A stretch of DNA of 64,000 nt from an uncultured Treponema sp. GTDB taxonomy: Bacteria; Spirochaetota; Spirochaetia; Treponematales; Treponemataceae. Positions within the stretch are counted from its first letter, which is position 1. Each line of letters starts with the position of its first letter. The position numbers and the translations under genes were made by a program. The DNA lies in the NCBI GenBank assembly GCA_937877535.1, contig CALFJF010000019.1:1-64000 (forward strand), written 5' to 3'. The notes beneath the pieces were generated by a model. The model had not been told where the DNA came from, did no database searches, and saw only the letters and a list, made by a program, of their open reading frames with translations. Of the stretch, positions 1 through 7,105 are shown piece by piece.

Positions 1-113
1 CCGAAGCCCGAATGTGGAGACAATATTCCGACTTACTGCCCGCCGAAAAAAGCAAACCTTGTACGGCGCGTAGGGCGGAAAGTGAAGCGGATGATAAGGA
101 GGAAAAAATAAAA

Positions 114-464
114 ATGACCAACTATGAACCGCCAGTTTTCTATTTGAAAGTAAACATCGCCTTTGCATTTTCGTTCAGAACGCTTCAAAAGTGGGTCTAC
201 ATTGGCGAGGCGATGTCATACGGGGCTGGAATTGTTTGCACAAAAGTTGCTTCAACAAACCTTGGTCTGACAGAAAATTATCATAATTTTGAAGATGCGA
301 TTGGGTGCGGTACATTTTTGATGTCATTGTCGGAATTGCAGGAGAGAGAAAAATTTGTAAAGCTCACCGAAATCACTGAAGAATCAAAGCGCAAATACGA
401 GCAGTTTGTAAAAACTTATAACAAAGAAAAACTGACTGCGGAACTCTTGAGGGGCGTGGAATGA
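114..464 (+). pseudogene. Probable C-terminal remnant of a GT-B (GT4-like) glycosyltransferase
   Basis: About 116 residues. The only recognisable part is the stretch reading EAMSYGAGIVCTKVAS, which resembles the E-x7-E nucleotide-sugar-binding region near the end of GT4 glycosyltransferases, followed by a helical tail typical of their C-terminus. The N-terminal half of such an enzyme (about 250 residues) is missing. An AAGGAGG lies 11 bases before the ATG at 114, so the remnant could be translated; the frame is also open back to the window edge, so a larger gene may continue to the left. It precedes a surface-decoration module on the same strand, which fits a glycan locus. Family assignment is an inference from a short motif. 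Confidence 0.4.
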
Positions 465-590
465 TTATTACCCAGCACTATTCTATATAGTATTACGCTT
501 GCATCTTTTTACTCTGGCAAAAAAGCGTCTTTTGGGGTAAAATAGTAGAATGAATTTTGTCTACTCTTTTATATTTTTGAAATAGCAAAA

Positions 591-1442
591 ATGAACGCGA
601 ATAAACTGATATTTTTGTTTGTAATTTTGCCAATTCTCCTACTCTGCTCCTGTGATGGAGAAAAAAAGACTGCAAAAAAAATAGATGAGCCATGGTATAA
701 AAACTATCATTCGCTTGCACATAGTGGGGGGGGGTATAATACTATGGTTTATACAGACTCTCTTGAAGCATGGCAGAACTCTTACGCGCACGGAACGCGC
801 GTGTTCGATGCGGATTTGAATTTCACTTCGGACGATGTTCTGGTACTCAGGCACGAGTGGAGCGATGACTTGGGGCAGGAAAGTTTCGGGAACGGAATTG
901 TCCCCGACTACGAAACCTTCATGAACACGCCGATTTTTCCGAGTCGTGAAGGCGGCTCGCTTACGCCGATGGATGCCGCAATGATGTTGCGTTTCCTTGA
1001 CAAGCATCCTGACTGCTATGCCGCCTGCGATACAAAGACCGACACCTACAAGACATATTCCGCGCTCGCAGAATGTGCAAAGTCTCTCGGTCTTGAAAGC
1101 GTGCTTGACCGCATAATAGTGTCATTTTATTGGAAAGAGGATAAAGCCGCCGCGCTCCGTGCGCATGATTTTAAGCATTTTGCGCTCCGTTATTATTTCA
1201 ACAATTTCAACAATTTCAACAATTTCAACGAGGTCAAGGAACTGTGCAAGGAACTTTCGGTACCGGTGTGCATGGTGTGGCGTACCTTTATCCGTGACGA
1301 TGGAGAGTGGCGCGTTCTCTTGGATAACGGAATCACCGTATGGACGGCTGTGGTAGATGACGCTGATGACTGGATGTATCTTAAATCGATTGGTGTTTCT
1401 GGCTGCGTAACGAATTTTTTGTATGAGGATGAAGCACAATGA
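591..1442 (+). CDS. GDPD-like phosphodiesterase lipoprotein
   Basis: A 283-residue protein with a lipoprotein signal (hydrophobic residues 4-19, lipobox LCSC, Cys21). The body resembles glycerophosphodiester phosphodiesterase-like proteins: LAHSGGG at 42-48 aligns with the AHRG/AHAGG active-site loop, DADLNFTSDD with the usual ExD metal site followed by TxDG, and RHEW with the second catalytic His. Changes from the classical motif (Ser after the first His, DAD for ExD) fit the AHAGG subgroup or altered activity. Likely role: cleaving glycerophosphodiesters at the cell surface. The codons for Gly46-48 form a run of nine G, and a 9-bp repeat encodes FNN units near residues 204-212. It overlaps the next gene by ATGA, so the two are probably translationally coupled. 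No good ribosome-binding site precedes the ATG. Confidence 0.7.
   Translation: MNANKLIFLFVILPILLLCSCDGEKKTAKKIDEPWYKNYHSLAHSGGGYNTMVYTDSLEAWQNSYAHGTRVFDADLNFTSDDVLVLRHEWSDDLGQESFGNGIVPDYETFMNTPIFPSREGGSLTPMDAAMMLRFLDKHPDCYAACDTKTDTYKTYSALAECAKSLGLESVLDRIIVSFYWKEDKAAALRAHDFKHFALRYYFNNFNNFNNFNEVKELCKELSVPVCMVWRTFIRDDGEWRVLLDNGITVWTAVVDDADDWMYLKSIGVSGCVTNFLYEDEAQ
726..734 (+). repeat. Poly-G tract (G9) inside the GDPD-like gene
   Basis: Nine consecutive G encode three glycines directly after the presumed catalytic His. In this sequence the frame is open (ON). A change of one or two G would shift the frame at about codon 48 of 283 and abolish the protein. Homopolymer G tracts of this size are classical slipped-strand phase-variation sites in host-associated bacteria, including treponemes. 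Confidence 0.75.
1201..1227 (+). repeat. 9-bp tandem repeat (ACAATTTCA x3 plus a degenerate copy)
   Basis: Three perfect copies of ACAATTTCA at 1201-1209, 1210-1218 and 1219-1227, preceded by a 7/9 match at 1192-1200. They encode repeated F-N-N. The unit is a multiple of three, so copy-number change would lengthen or shorten the protein without shifting frame. Confidence 0.8.
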
Positions 1443-2299
1443 TAATCGGCTACACGACTGGCGTGTTCGATATGTTCCACATCGGGCATTTGAACATCCT
1501 GCGAAAGGCAAAAGAACAGTGCGACTTCCTCATTGTCGGCGTAAGCACGGACGAACTTGTTCTGATGGAAAAACACAAGACTCCTGTTATTGCTTTTTCG
1601 GAACGCGCGGAAATCGTAAAGGCTATCCGATATGTAGACCAAGTTATTCCGCAGGTGGACAAAAATAAAATCAGCGCATGGGAAAACCTTCACTTTGACA
1701 AAATGTTCGTCGGCTCTGACTGGCATGGAACAGAGCAATGGAAGAAGTTTGAGGAGGATTTTGCTCCGCGAGGCGTAGAGATTGTGTATCTTCCGCACAC
1801 AGATGGAATTTCTAGTTCCCAGCTTACTGCCTTTATAAAAAAAGAACTTGATAAAGCGAATACTATACGGGGGGGGTACAAAAATATAGGCTATACGACA
1901 GGTGTGTTCGATATGTTCCACATCGGGCATTTGAACATCTTGCGAAAGGCAAAAGAACAGTGTGACTTCCTCATTGCTGGTGTAAGCACGGACGAACTTG
2001 TGATGGACTACAAGCACAAAAAGCCCGTCATTCCTTTTGAGGAGCGTATTGAGATTGTGCGGGCAATCCGGTATGTAGACAAGACCATTCCGCAAACATC
2101 TTTGGACAAAATTGCCGCATGGGAGAATCTGCGCTTTTCTGTGATGTTCCACGGTACAGATTGGAAAGGCAGCGCATTATATGAAAAAACAGAGGACGAT
2201 TTGAAGCGTGTTGGCGTTCGCGTCGTGTGGATTCCGCACACTAAAGGAATTTCAAGCACAGAACTCGCAAAGAAAGTGAGCGAAAACAACAACACATAA
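1439..2299 (+). CDS. Tandem-duplicated cytidylyltransferase (GCT/TagD-like, two domains)
   Basis: A 286-residue protein made of two full cytidylyltransferase domains, about residues 1-139 and 147-286. Each has the GYTTGVFDMFHIGH start with the HxGH nucleotide-binding motif and an HTxGISS element near its end, matching the RTxGIS(T/S) signature. Single-domain relatives activate glycerol-3-phosphate or similar alcohol phosphates with CTP. The first roughly 45 residues of the two copies are almost identical in protein and DNA while the rest has diverged, which suggests recent gene conversion. The hinge between them contains a G8 tract (codons for R-G-G). The start ATG overlaps the preceding stop, and licD-like follows after 9 bases, so this is one operon. 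Substrate unknown: glycerol, choline and ribitol phosphates are all possible. Confidence 0.8.
   Translation: MIIGYTTGVFDMFHIGHLNILRKAKEQCDFLIVGVSTDELVLMEKHKTPVIAFSERAEIVKAIRYVDQVIPQVDKNKISAWENLHFDKMFVGSDWHGTEQWKKFEEDFAPRGVEIVYLPHTDGISSSQLTAFIKKELDKANTIRGGYKNIGYTTGVFDMFHIGHLNILRKAKEQCDFLIAGVSTDELVMDYKHKKPVIPFEERIEIVRAIRYVDKTIPQTSLDKIAAWENLRFSVMFHGTDWKGSALYEKTEDDLKRVGVRVVWIPHTKGISSTELAKKVSENNNT
1869..1876 (+). repeat. Poly-G tract (G8) in the hinge of the double cytidylyltransferase
   Basis: Eight G lie exactly between the two catalytic domains. With eight G the frame continues and both domains are made. A gain or loss would leave only the first domain, with a short out-of-frame tail. Its flanks (TACTATAC before, TACAAAAAT after) partly resemble those of the G9 tract, so the tract may mark the duplication junction. 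Confidence 0.75.
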
Positions 2300-2308
2300 G
2301 GAAAAAAT

Positions 2309-3529
2309 ATGAAAAATTACATCAACATCGCAAAACGGGCATATCACAACATACTGATGATTCCTGATTTGATTGCAAAACTTGACGATGCAAACGCAAA
2401 AATCGCGGAACTTTCGCGCAAAAACGAAGAGTTGAAGATTTTGCTTGAAAAGCAAAACGAAAAAGGCGAAGAGCTTTTTGCTCGCATTGAAGCCACGCTC
2501 AAGCAGGAATTCAATAGGCTTCACGACAACATAAACGAATCACGAAATTCGCTTTGGTGGAAAGCGGACGACCGCACAAGTGCGATTCTTGGAGAAACCG
2601 CGCTCATGCAAAAATTCGCTGAAATCCGCTTTTGGCAACAGTATCGAATGGCTGAGGAAAGCGATACTGAAAGCCGTGTCCGTTTTTTCTCATCGCTTCC
2701 AAAGGCTACTGGTGGTTTACGGCTTTTACAGCGGGGAAACGCGCTGCTTTTGAAGAAACTTTCGGAAATCTGCGATAAAAACGGATTTCCGTATTGGCTT
2801 CAAAGCGGAACATTGCTGGGTGCTGTGCGGCACAAAGGCTTCGTGCCGTGGGACGACGACACAGATTGCGCAATGTTCAGGAGCGACATAGAAAAACTTC
2901 GCGAACTTTTAAAAGATGACTCTCATTTTCAAATAACGCTCATATATGACTGGTGGGCAAAAAGTCGCCAGATTCGCTTCCGCCCGCGTGATTTGACAAT
3001 TCCCTGCTTTGTTGACATCTATATTTATGATTTTTGCGGCGAAGGCTCGGACTCATACTGGGAAAAACAAAAGCGCAAGCGAGAAGAAATCGTCCGCACC
3101 ATAGAGAACGATACATCGGAGGCTGTTACATTCTGGCGGGAACATCCCTATATTGACGACAAAGCAGAGCAAGCACCCTATCTTGAAGCACTTTTCAAGA
3201 AACTTACGGAGTGCGATGCAAATGAATTTGAACAGGCAGAAAGCGAACGCAAAGCTCCCGCCGTCTGCTGGGGGCTGGATAATTTCTCTGTTGGCTGGAA
3301 AAGGCTTTTTGACTGGGATTTTTTGTTTCCAACCGTTTTGCTTGAATACGAGGGTGAAAAGTACAACGCGCCGCATGAGTTTATGGCGTACGTTGAGCGG
3401 CAGTACGGCGATATTTGGGAACTTCCGCATGATTTAATTTCACATTTTCATCATGTTTCACACGAGGAATTAAAGACAGCGGCAATGAGAGAAAAACTTC
3501 GGGCGTTCATAGAAAGTAATGACAGATAA
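2309..3529 (+). CDS. LicD-family phosphotransferase
   Basis: A 406-residue protein. Residues 20-75 are charged and heptad-like (probable coiled coil). The LicD domain follows, with the hallmark LQSGTLLGAVRHKGFVPWDD and DDDTDCAMF acidic metal-binding stretch. LicD proteins transfer a phospho-alcohol (phosphocholine in Haemophilus and pneumococcus; other groups in related proteins) from a CDP-linked donor to a surface glycan. The gene directly follows the cytidylyltransferase with its own GGAA site, and the two together make a donor-transfer pair. The GDPD-like lipoprotein could release the alcohol phosphate to be activated. The transferred group cannot be decided from sequence. Confidence 0.8.
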   Translation: MKNYINIAKRAYHNILMIPDLIAKLDDANAKIAELSRKNEELKILLEKQNEKGEELFARIEATLKQEFNRLHDNINESRNSLWWKADDRTSAILGETALMQKFAEIRFWQQYRMAEESDTESRVRFFSSLPKATGGLRLLQRGNALLLKKLSEICDKNGFPYWLQSGTLLGAVRHKGFVPWDDDTDCAMFRSDIEKLRELLKDDSHFQITLIYDWWAKSRQIRFRPRDLTIPCFVDIYIYDFCGEGSDSYWEKQKRKREEIVRTIENDTSEAVTFWREHPYIDDKAEQAPYLEALFKKLTECDANEFEQAESERKAPAVCWGLDNFSVGWKRLFDWDFLFPTVLLEYEGEKYNAPHEFMAYVERQYGDIWELPHDLISHFHHVSHEELKTAAMREKLRAFIESNDR

Positions 3530-3546
3530 CCATTTTTTCTTACTCG

Positions 3547-3574
3547 TTGCAAAAACTGTGGAGTTCGATATAAT
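3547..3574 (+). promoter_or_regulatory. Sigma-70-type promoter for the LPP20-type lipoprotein
   Basis: TTGCAA at 3547-3552 and TATAAT at 3569-3574 with a 16-base spacer. An AAGGAGG site lies farther down, before the ATG at 3617, so this gene has a conventional leader. Confidence 0.6.
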
Positions 3575-3616
3575 TTTTCTCATAAAATCTTAAAATCGCA
3601 AGGAGGCAAACGGTTT

Positions 3617-4180
3617 ATGAAAAAGATTATTGGATTGGTGGTCGCGCTTTTTGCCACATCGCTTATTTTGTCATGCGGAACGACTGAGCAGACGGCGGCG
3701 GCAAATCAAGCGGAGCAAGACGGATACCCAGACTGGGTGTACGAAGGTCGGCGCGACGCAACGGGCATTTATGCCGTTGGCGCGGGAAAACTTTCAAACG
3801 TGCAAAACTCGCTCAAACTGGCAAGGACAGAAGGACGCGCAGAACTTGCGCGAACGCTCAAAACGCGCGTTCAAAACGTGATGCAAACGTATGTGAGCGA
3901 CACGGGAAGCGACAATCAGCGCGACGCGCTCTTGGGGCTTGTTGATAACACGTTCGAGCAAACAGACGCGATTCTTGAAGGCTCGGAGCAAGTTGACCGC
4001 TATCAAGCAAAAGACGGAACGATTTACGTTTTGATGTACCTTCCGTTTGAAACCGCCGTTCGTTCGCTCAACGAACTCAACTCGCAGGCTTCTTCTTACA
4101 CGGGCAAAAAAGAGGCAATTATCACCGAGGCAAAAATGGCAGAGGCTTACGAAAAATACTTTGCCACGCCAAGCGAGTAG
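3617..4180 (+). CDS. LPP20-family lipoprotein
   Basis: A 187-residue protein with a lipoprotein signal (lipobox LILSC, Cys20). The mature part begins with a YPDWVYEG segment and continues with the Ala/Glu-rich helical pattern of LPP20-type lipoproteins, including IYAVGAG and a TLKTRVQNVMQTY helix. These are outer-membrane or periplasmic lipoproteins of unclear function, often in several copies in spirochaetes. It has its own promoter, a strong ribosome-binding site and a terminator, so it is a single-gene unit. Confidence 0.75.
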   Translation: MKKIIGLVVALFATSLILSCGTTEQTAAANQAEQDGYPDWVYEGRRDATGIYAVGAGKLSNVQNSLKLARTEGRAELARTLKTRVQNVMQTYVSDTGSDNQRDALLGLVDNTFEQTDAILEGSEQVDRYQAKDGTIYVLMYLPFETAVRSLNELNSQASSYTGKKEAIITEAKMAEAYEKYFATPSE

Positions 4181-4190
4181 ATTTTCTTGA

Positions 4191-4221
4191 AAAAAAAGGG
4201 GGCAGAAACGCCCCTTTTTTT
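4191..4221 (+). terminator. Rho-independent terminator after the LPP20-type gene
   Basis: A GGGGC/GCCCC stem with loop AGAAAC, flanked by a run of A and followed by seven T. It starts 11 bases after the stop codon. Confidence 0.8.
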
Positions 4222-4237
4222 GTTTCAAAATGAAAAC

Positions 4238-4360
4238 GGTGGTTTCGACACGCTCAACCACCGCATTTTTTCTCTCAACCACCGCATTTTTTTTCTCAAT
4301 CACCGAGTTCTTTTTTCTCAATCACCGCGTTTTTTTTTCTCAATCACCGCGCATTTTTTT
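4238..4360 (+). repeat. Palindrome plus about five tandem 22-23 bp T-rich repeats
   Basis: The stretch opens with a palindrome (GGTGGTT ... AACCACC, 4238-4262) and continues as about five copies of CTCAAYCACCGC followed by a T run. It lies between the lipoprotein terminator and the convergent helicase gene. The core (GGTGGTTTCGA...CTCAACCACC) also occurs near 11143 and 54997. The unit is too short and too regular for a CRISPR, and no spacers are present. A role in termination or as a REP-like element is possible. Confidence 0.65.
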
Positions 4361-4370
4361 CACACGTTTT

Positions 4371-6239
4371 TCAAAATTCGTCGCGGGGGCGTGTTTTTTT
4401 GTACGCGGACGCGCCGTTTCGGTTCGTTGGCGTGTGAACGCGGGGGCGCGTTTTTCCCATTCTGCCACCTTTTTCAGAGCGGACTTTCGCGCTTCTCCCC
4501 TCCCCTCTCAAAATGTCGCTTTTTTTGCCTCGCTCATTTTTGTATCCGCCTTTTACGTCAACGTGGATATGAGGAAGCGACGGATTTTTTCGACTTAGTT
4601 CCAAAACTCGACTTGCCGCCCCTTCTGGTAGAGAAATGAGCGAAAAAGAATCCATGACGCGAATGTCGTCAACTTGCCTTCCAGGAATTTTCAAAAGAGA
4701 ACTGAAAAAAGACGCAATGTCTCGTGCAGAAAATCCGTCTTTTTTTCCCATTCCAACAAAAAGCCGTTTTCCGTGAAGTGCCGAATGCGATTTTCGACTT
4801 TCCTTTTCTTCGCGAATCTCCTCCATTTCTTTATAGCGCAAAGGCGAAAGCGCGTCTCCTAAAAACGCACGAGAAAGACGAGCAATGGCCTCCTCCGCCT
4901 CAAAACGCGCCAAAAGAGAGCGAGCAAAATCCTTAAACTCCTCGCTTTCTGAAAAGCTTTCCATTTTTTCTTGAATCGAAGAAATGAGTCGAGATTTTTT
5001 TGATTCAAGAACTTCTTGAATGCTTGGCGGAAAACCAAACGTCATCTCGCCTTTTGCGTTTTTCCGAATCGCAGAGCGCAAAAACGAAAGCCTGCGTCGC
5101 TCTTCTGGACGCACAAACGTAATCGCTTTGCCACTCTCGCCTGCCCTTCCCGTTCGCCCGATTCTGTGAATATACGTTGCGCCGTCAAACGGAAGCGAAT
5201 AATTTACAACGTGCGAAAGCCCGCTAATGTCAATGCCACGAGCGGCAACGTCCGTGGCAACAAGAACGCGCGTTTTTTTTGCTCTAAAGCGAGCAAGGAT
5301 TTTTTCGCGCTGACTTTGCGCAACGTCGCCGTGCAAAGCCGCCGCTTCAAAGCCCCGAAAATCAAGCGCACGTTGCACTTCGTCCGCGTCGATTTTTGTC
5401 TGCGTAAAAACAAGTCCAAAAAAATCCTCGGAAGAATCGATTAAACGAACAAGAGCCTCGATTTTGTCTTTTTCTCGCACGAGCCAATATGTTTGCTCAA
5501 TCAAAAGCGGCTCTTCCACAAAGCCTTCTTCTTCGCACACTTCGTAGTCGCCCAAAAACTCCTCCGCGATTGAAAGAATCTCGCGAGGCATCGTTGCGCT
5601 AAAAAGGAGTTTTCGCGCAAGCGGATTTGCCGAAGAAAAAATACGCTTTATATCGTCGATAAAGCCCATGTCGAGCATTTCGTCGCCTTCGTCGAGTATA
5701 AAAAAGTCGATTTTATCCAAAGAAAGTGTGCCACGCTCAATGTGGTCAATCACGCGCCCGGGAGTTCCCACAACGATTTCTGGCAAACTTTTTAGCGCGC
5801 GGATTTGCTCGCGGTAAGACGCGCCGCCGTAAAGAACCGCAACTTTCGCGCCTTTTCCAGAAGAAAACGAGCGCAATTCTTCAGACGTTTGAACGGCAAG
5901 TTCGCGCGTTGGTTCCAGAACGAGTGCGCGAACCGCTCCACTTTTTCCGCGCGTTTTTTGCACAATGGGAAGACCAAACGCAGCCGTTTTTCCAGTTCCC
6001 GTCCTCGCCTTCGCGATTAGATTCGAATCCCCCGCCAAAAGACGCGGAATTGCAAGGAGTTGAATCGGAGACGGCGTTTTGAACCCTTTTTTCTCGATTG
6101 CCAAAAGCGTTTCTTCGTCAAGTCCAAGGTCAGAAAATGAGATTTCTTCGCTTTGCTCTTGATTTGAAAACCCGATTTCTTTTGTTTCAACTTCGTCCGT
6201 CATTTCGTTTTTGATTTTTTCATCTTCAAATTGTTCCAT
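4371..6239 (-). CDS. DEAD-box RNA helicase with a C-terminal DbpA-type RNA-binding domain
   Basis: About 622 residues from the ATG at 6239; a longer frame from a TTG at 6287 has no support. Ordered motifs: Q-motif region (GFKTPSPIQLLAIPRLL), motif I ARTGTGKT, Ia EPTREL, motif II DEGD, motif III SAT, motif V VATDVAARGID and motif VI HRIGRTGR. The C-terminal part (RLFVGMGKKDGFSARDIASF onward) looks like the DbpA/CsdA RNA-recognition fold, followed by a basic tail rich in Arg, Lys and Gly. Likely role: ribosome assembly or RNA unwinding. Motif II reads DEGD rather than DEAD. It is convergent with the lipoprotein gene and lies downstream of the DUF4230 gene on the same strand. Confidence 0.85.
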   Translation of the reverse strand: MEQFEDEKIKNEMTDEVETKEIGFSNQEQSEEISFSDLGLDEETLLAIEKKGFKTPSPIQLLAIPRLLAGDSNLIAKARTGTGKTAAFGLPIVQKTRGKSGAVRALVLEPTRELAVQTSEELRSFSSGKGAKVAVLYGGASYREQIRALKSLPEIVVGTPGRVIDHIERGTLSLDKIDFFILDEGDEMLDMGFIDDIKRIFSSANPLARKLLFSATMPREILSIAEEFLGDYEVCEEEGFVEEPLLIEQTYWLVREKDKIEALVRLIDSSEDFFGLVFTQTKIDADEVQRALDFRGFEAAALHGDVAQSQREKILARFRAKKTRVLVATDVAARGIDISGLSHVVNYSLPFDGATYIHRIGRTGRAGESGKAITFVRPEERRRLSFLRSAIRKNAKGEMTFGFPPSIQEVLESKKSRLISSIQEKMESFSESEEFKDFARSLLARFEAEEAIARLSRAFLGDALSPLRYKEMEEIREEKESRKSHSALHGKRLFVGMGKKDGFSARDIASFFSSLLKIPGRQVDDIRVMDSFSLISLPEGAASRVLELSRKNPSLPHIHVDVKGGYKNERGKKSDILRGEGRSAKVRSEKGGRMGKTRPRVHTPTNRNGASAYKKTRPRDEF

Positions 6240-6283
6240 AAAAATTCCACTAGGGGAAATCTTACGGGAAAAACAAACGAAAT

Positions 6284-6892
6284 TCAACGCGCTGATTCTA
6301 CAATAACCGAAGAAAATCCCGCTGCAAAAAGCACCGTTTCCACGATTTGCTTTGCTTGCTTTTGCGCTTCGTTCAAAAGTCCTGCGTCAATGTGCCGATT
6401 TTGCGCTTCCGCGCGGCTTTTTTTGATTTCCTCAAGGATTTCTTCGGTTGTAACGCGAACAAAAACGCTCGCTTCTTCGTCAAAAATCTCAAAATCCACA
6501 ATCGCGCTTTCAAGAATTTCGCACGGCGGAAGAACAACGCGAACGCTCTGCCCGCCGTCAAAAACGGAGATTTTTGCCTTTGAAATGTCGCGGATTCCCG
6601 CGCGAAGAACTGCGTCGTATTTGACGATTGAAAATGAGCGAGCGAGTCCCGCGATTCTCGTTTTTTTTATGGAAACGATGCCAGAATACGAATTTTTGAC
6701 CGTAACGAGTTCGGCGCAAAGCGCGATGCTTGAAGACGCGAGCGTTCGTTTTTTTTCCTCGCGGACTTTTGTTATTTCGGAAATGACTCGTGCGCCCGTT
6801 TTCCAAGCCACAAACGCAATTCCGCACGTTGCTGAAATCGAAAGCATAAAAATGATTGCAGCCGTAAAAACGTTGATGATTTTTCCTTTCAT
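6284..6892 (-). CDS. DUF4230-type membrane-anchored protein
   Basis: A 202-residue protein from the ATG at 6892 (a longer upstream frame is only an opposite-strand shadow). One N-terminal membrane segment at about residues 6-30 is followed by a beta-rich domain with the pattern of the DUF4230 family (ELVTVKNSYSGIVSIKK ... VVLPPCEILESAI) and a C-terminal helix. Function is unknown in this family. It is transcribed away from the cobalamin riboswitch and runs toward the helicase gene, 44 bases away, so these two probably form one transcript. Confidence 0.6.
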   Translation of the reverse strand: MKGKIINVFTAAIIFMLSISATCGIAFVAWKTGARVISEITKVREEKKRTLASSSIALCAELVTVKNSYSGIVSIKKTRIAGLARSFSIVKYDAVLRAGIRDISKAKISVFDGGQSVRVVLPPCEILESAIVDFEIFDEEASVFVRVTTEEILEEIKKSRAEAQNRHIDAGLLNEAQKQAKQIVETVLFAAGFSSVIVESAR

Positions 6893-6974
6893 GCCGTCAA
6901 TTTTACCACGATTTTTGCGCCCTCTTTTCAAAAAATACGATTTTGTGGTATAAAATTTGAAACACGACCACAAT

Positions 6975-7100
6975 ACAAAACCGTTTGTTCTGGGCAAATG
7001 CCCAACGGAGAAGATGGGTGAAAATCCCGCGCTGTCCCGCAACCGTAAAAGTCGGATCGCCGTGAACAAAATCGGGCAAATCTTCACGATGTATGGAGTT
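6975..7100 (+). promoter_or_regulatory. Cobalamin (B12) riboswitch
   Basis: The leader contains the conserved core GGGTGAAAATCCCGCGCTG followed by TCCCGCAACCGTAA, the hallmark of adenosylcobalamin riboswitches. The last segment runs into the GGAG ribosome-binding site of the next gene at 7106, so control is probably translational, with B12 switching off expression. The three genes downstream all fit cobalamin biosynthesis or corrinoid/metal uptake. Confidence 0.9.
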
Positions 7101-7105
7101 TTGAG

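Noticed and set aside
1193..2152. Long minus-strand frame opposite the cytidylyltransferase
   Set aside because: It mirrors the strongly supported plus-strand gene, has no ribosome-binding site and no recognisable motif.
4238..4360. Possible CRISPR array
   Set aside because: Units are contiguous with no spacers, T-rich and only about 22 bp; no cas gene is near.
6010..6040. tRNA T-loop-like GATTCGAATCC
   Set aside because: No surrounding cloverleaf; it lies inside the helicase coding sequence.
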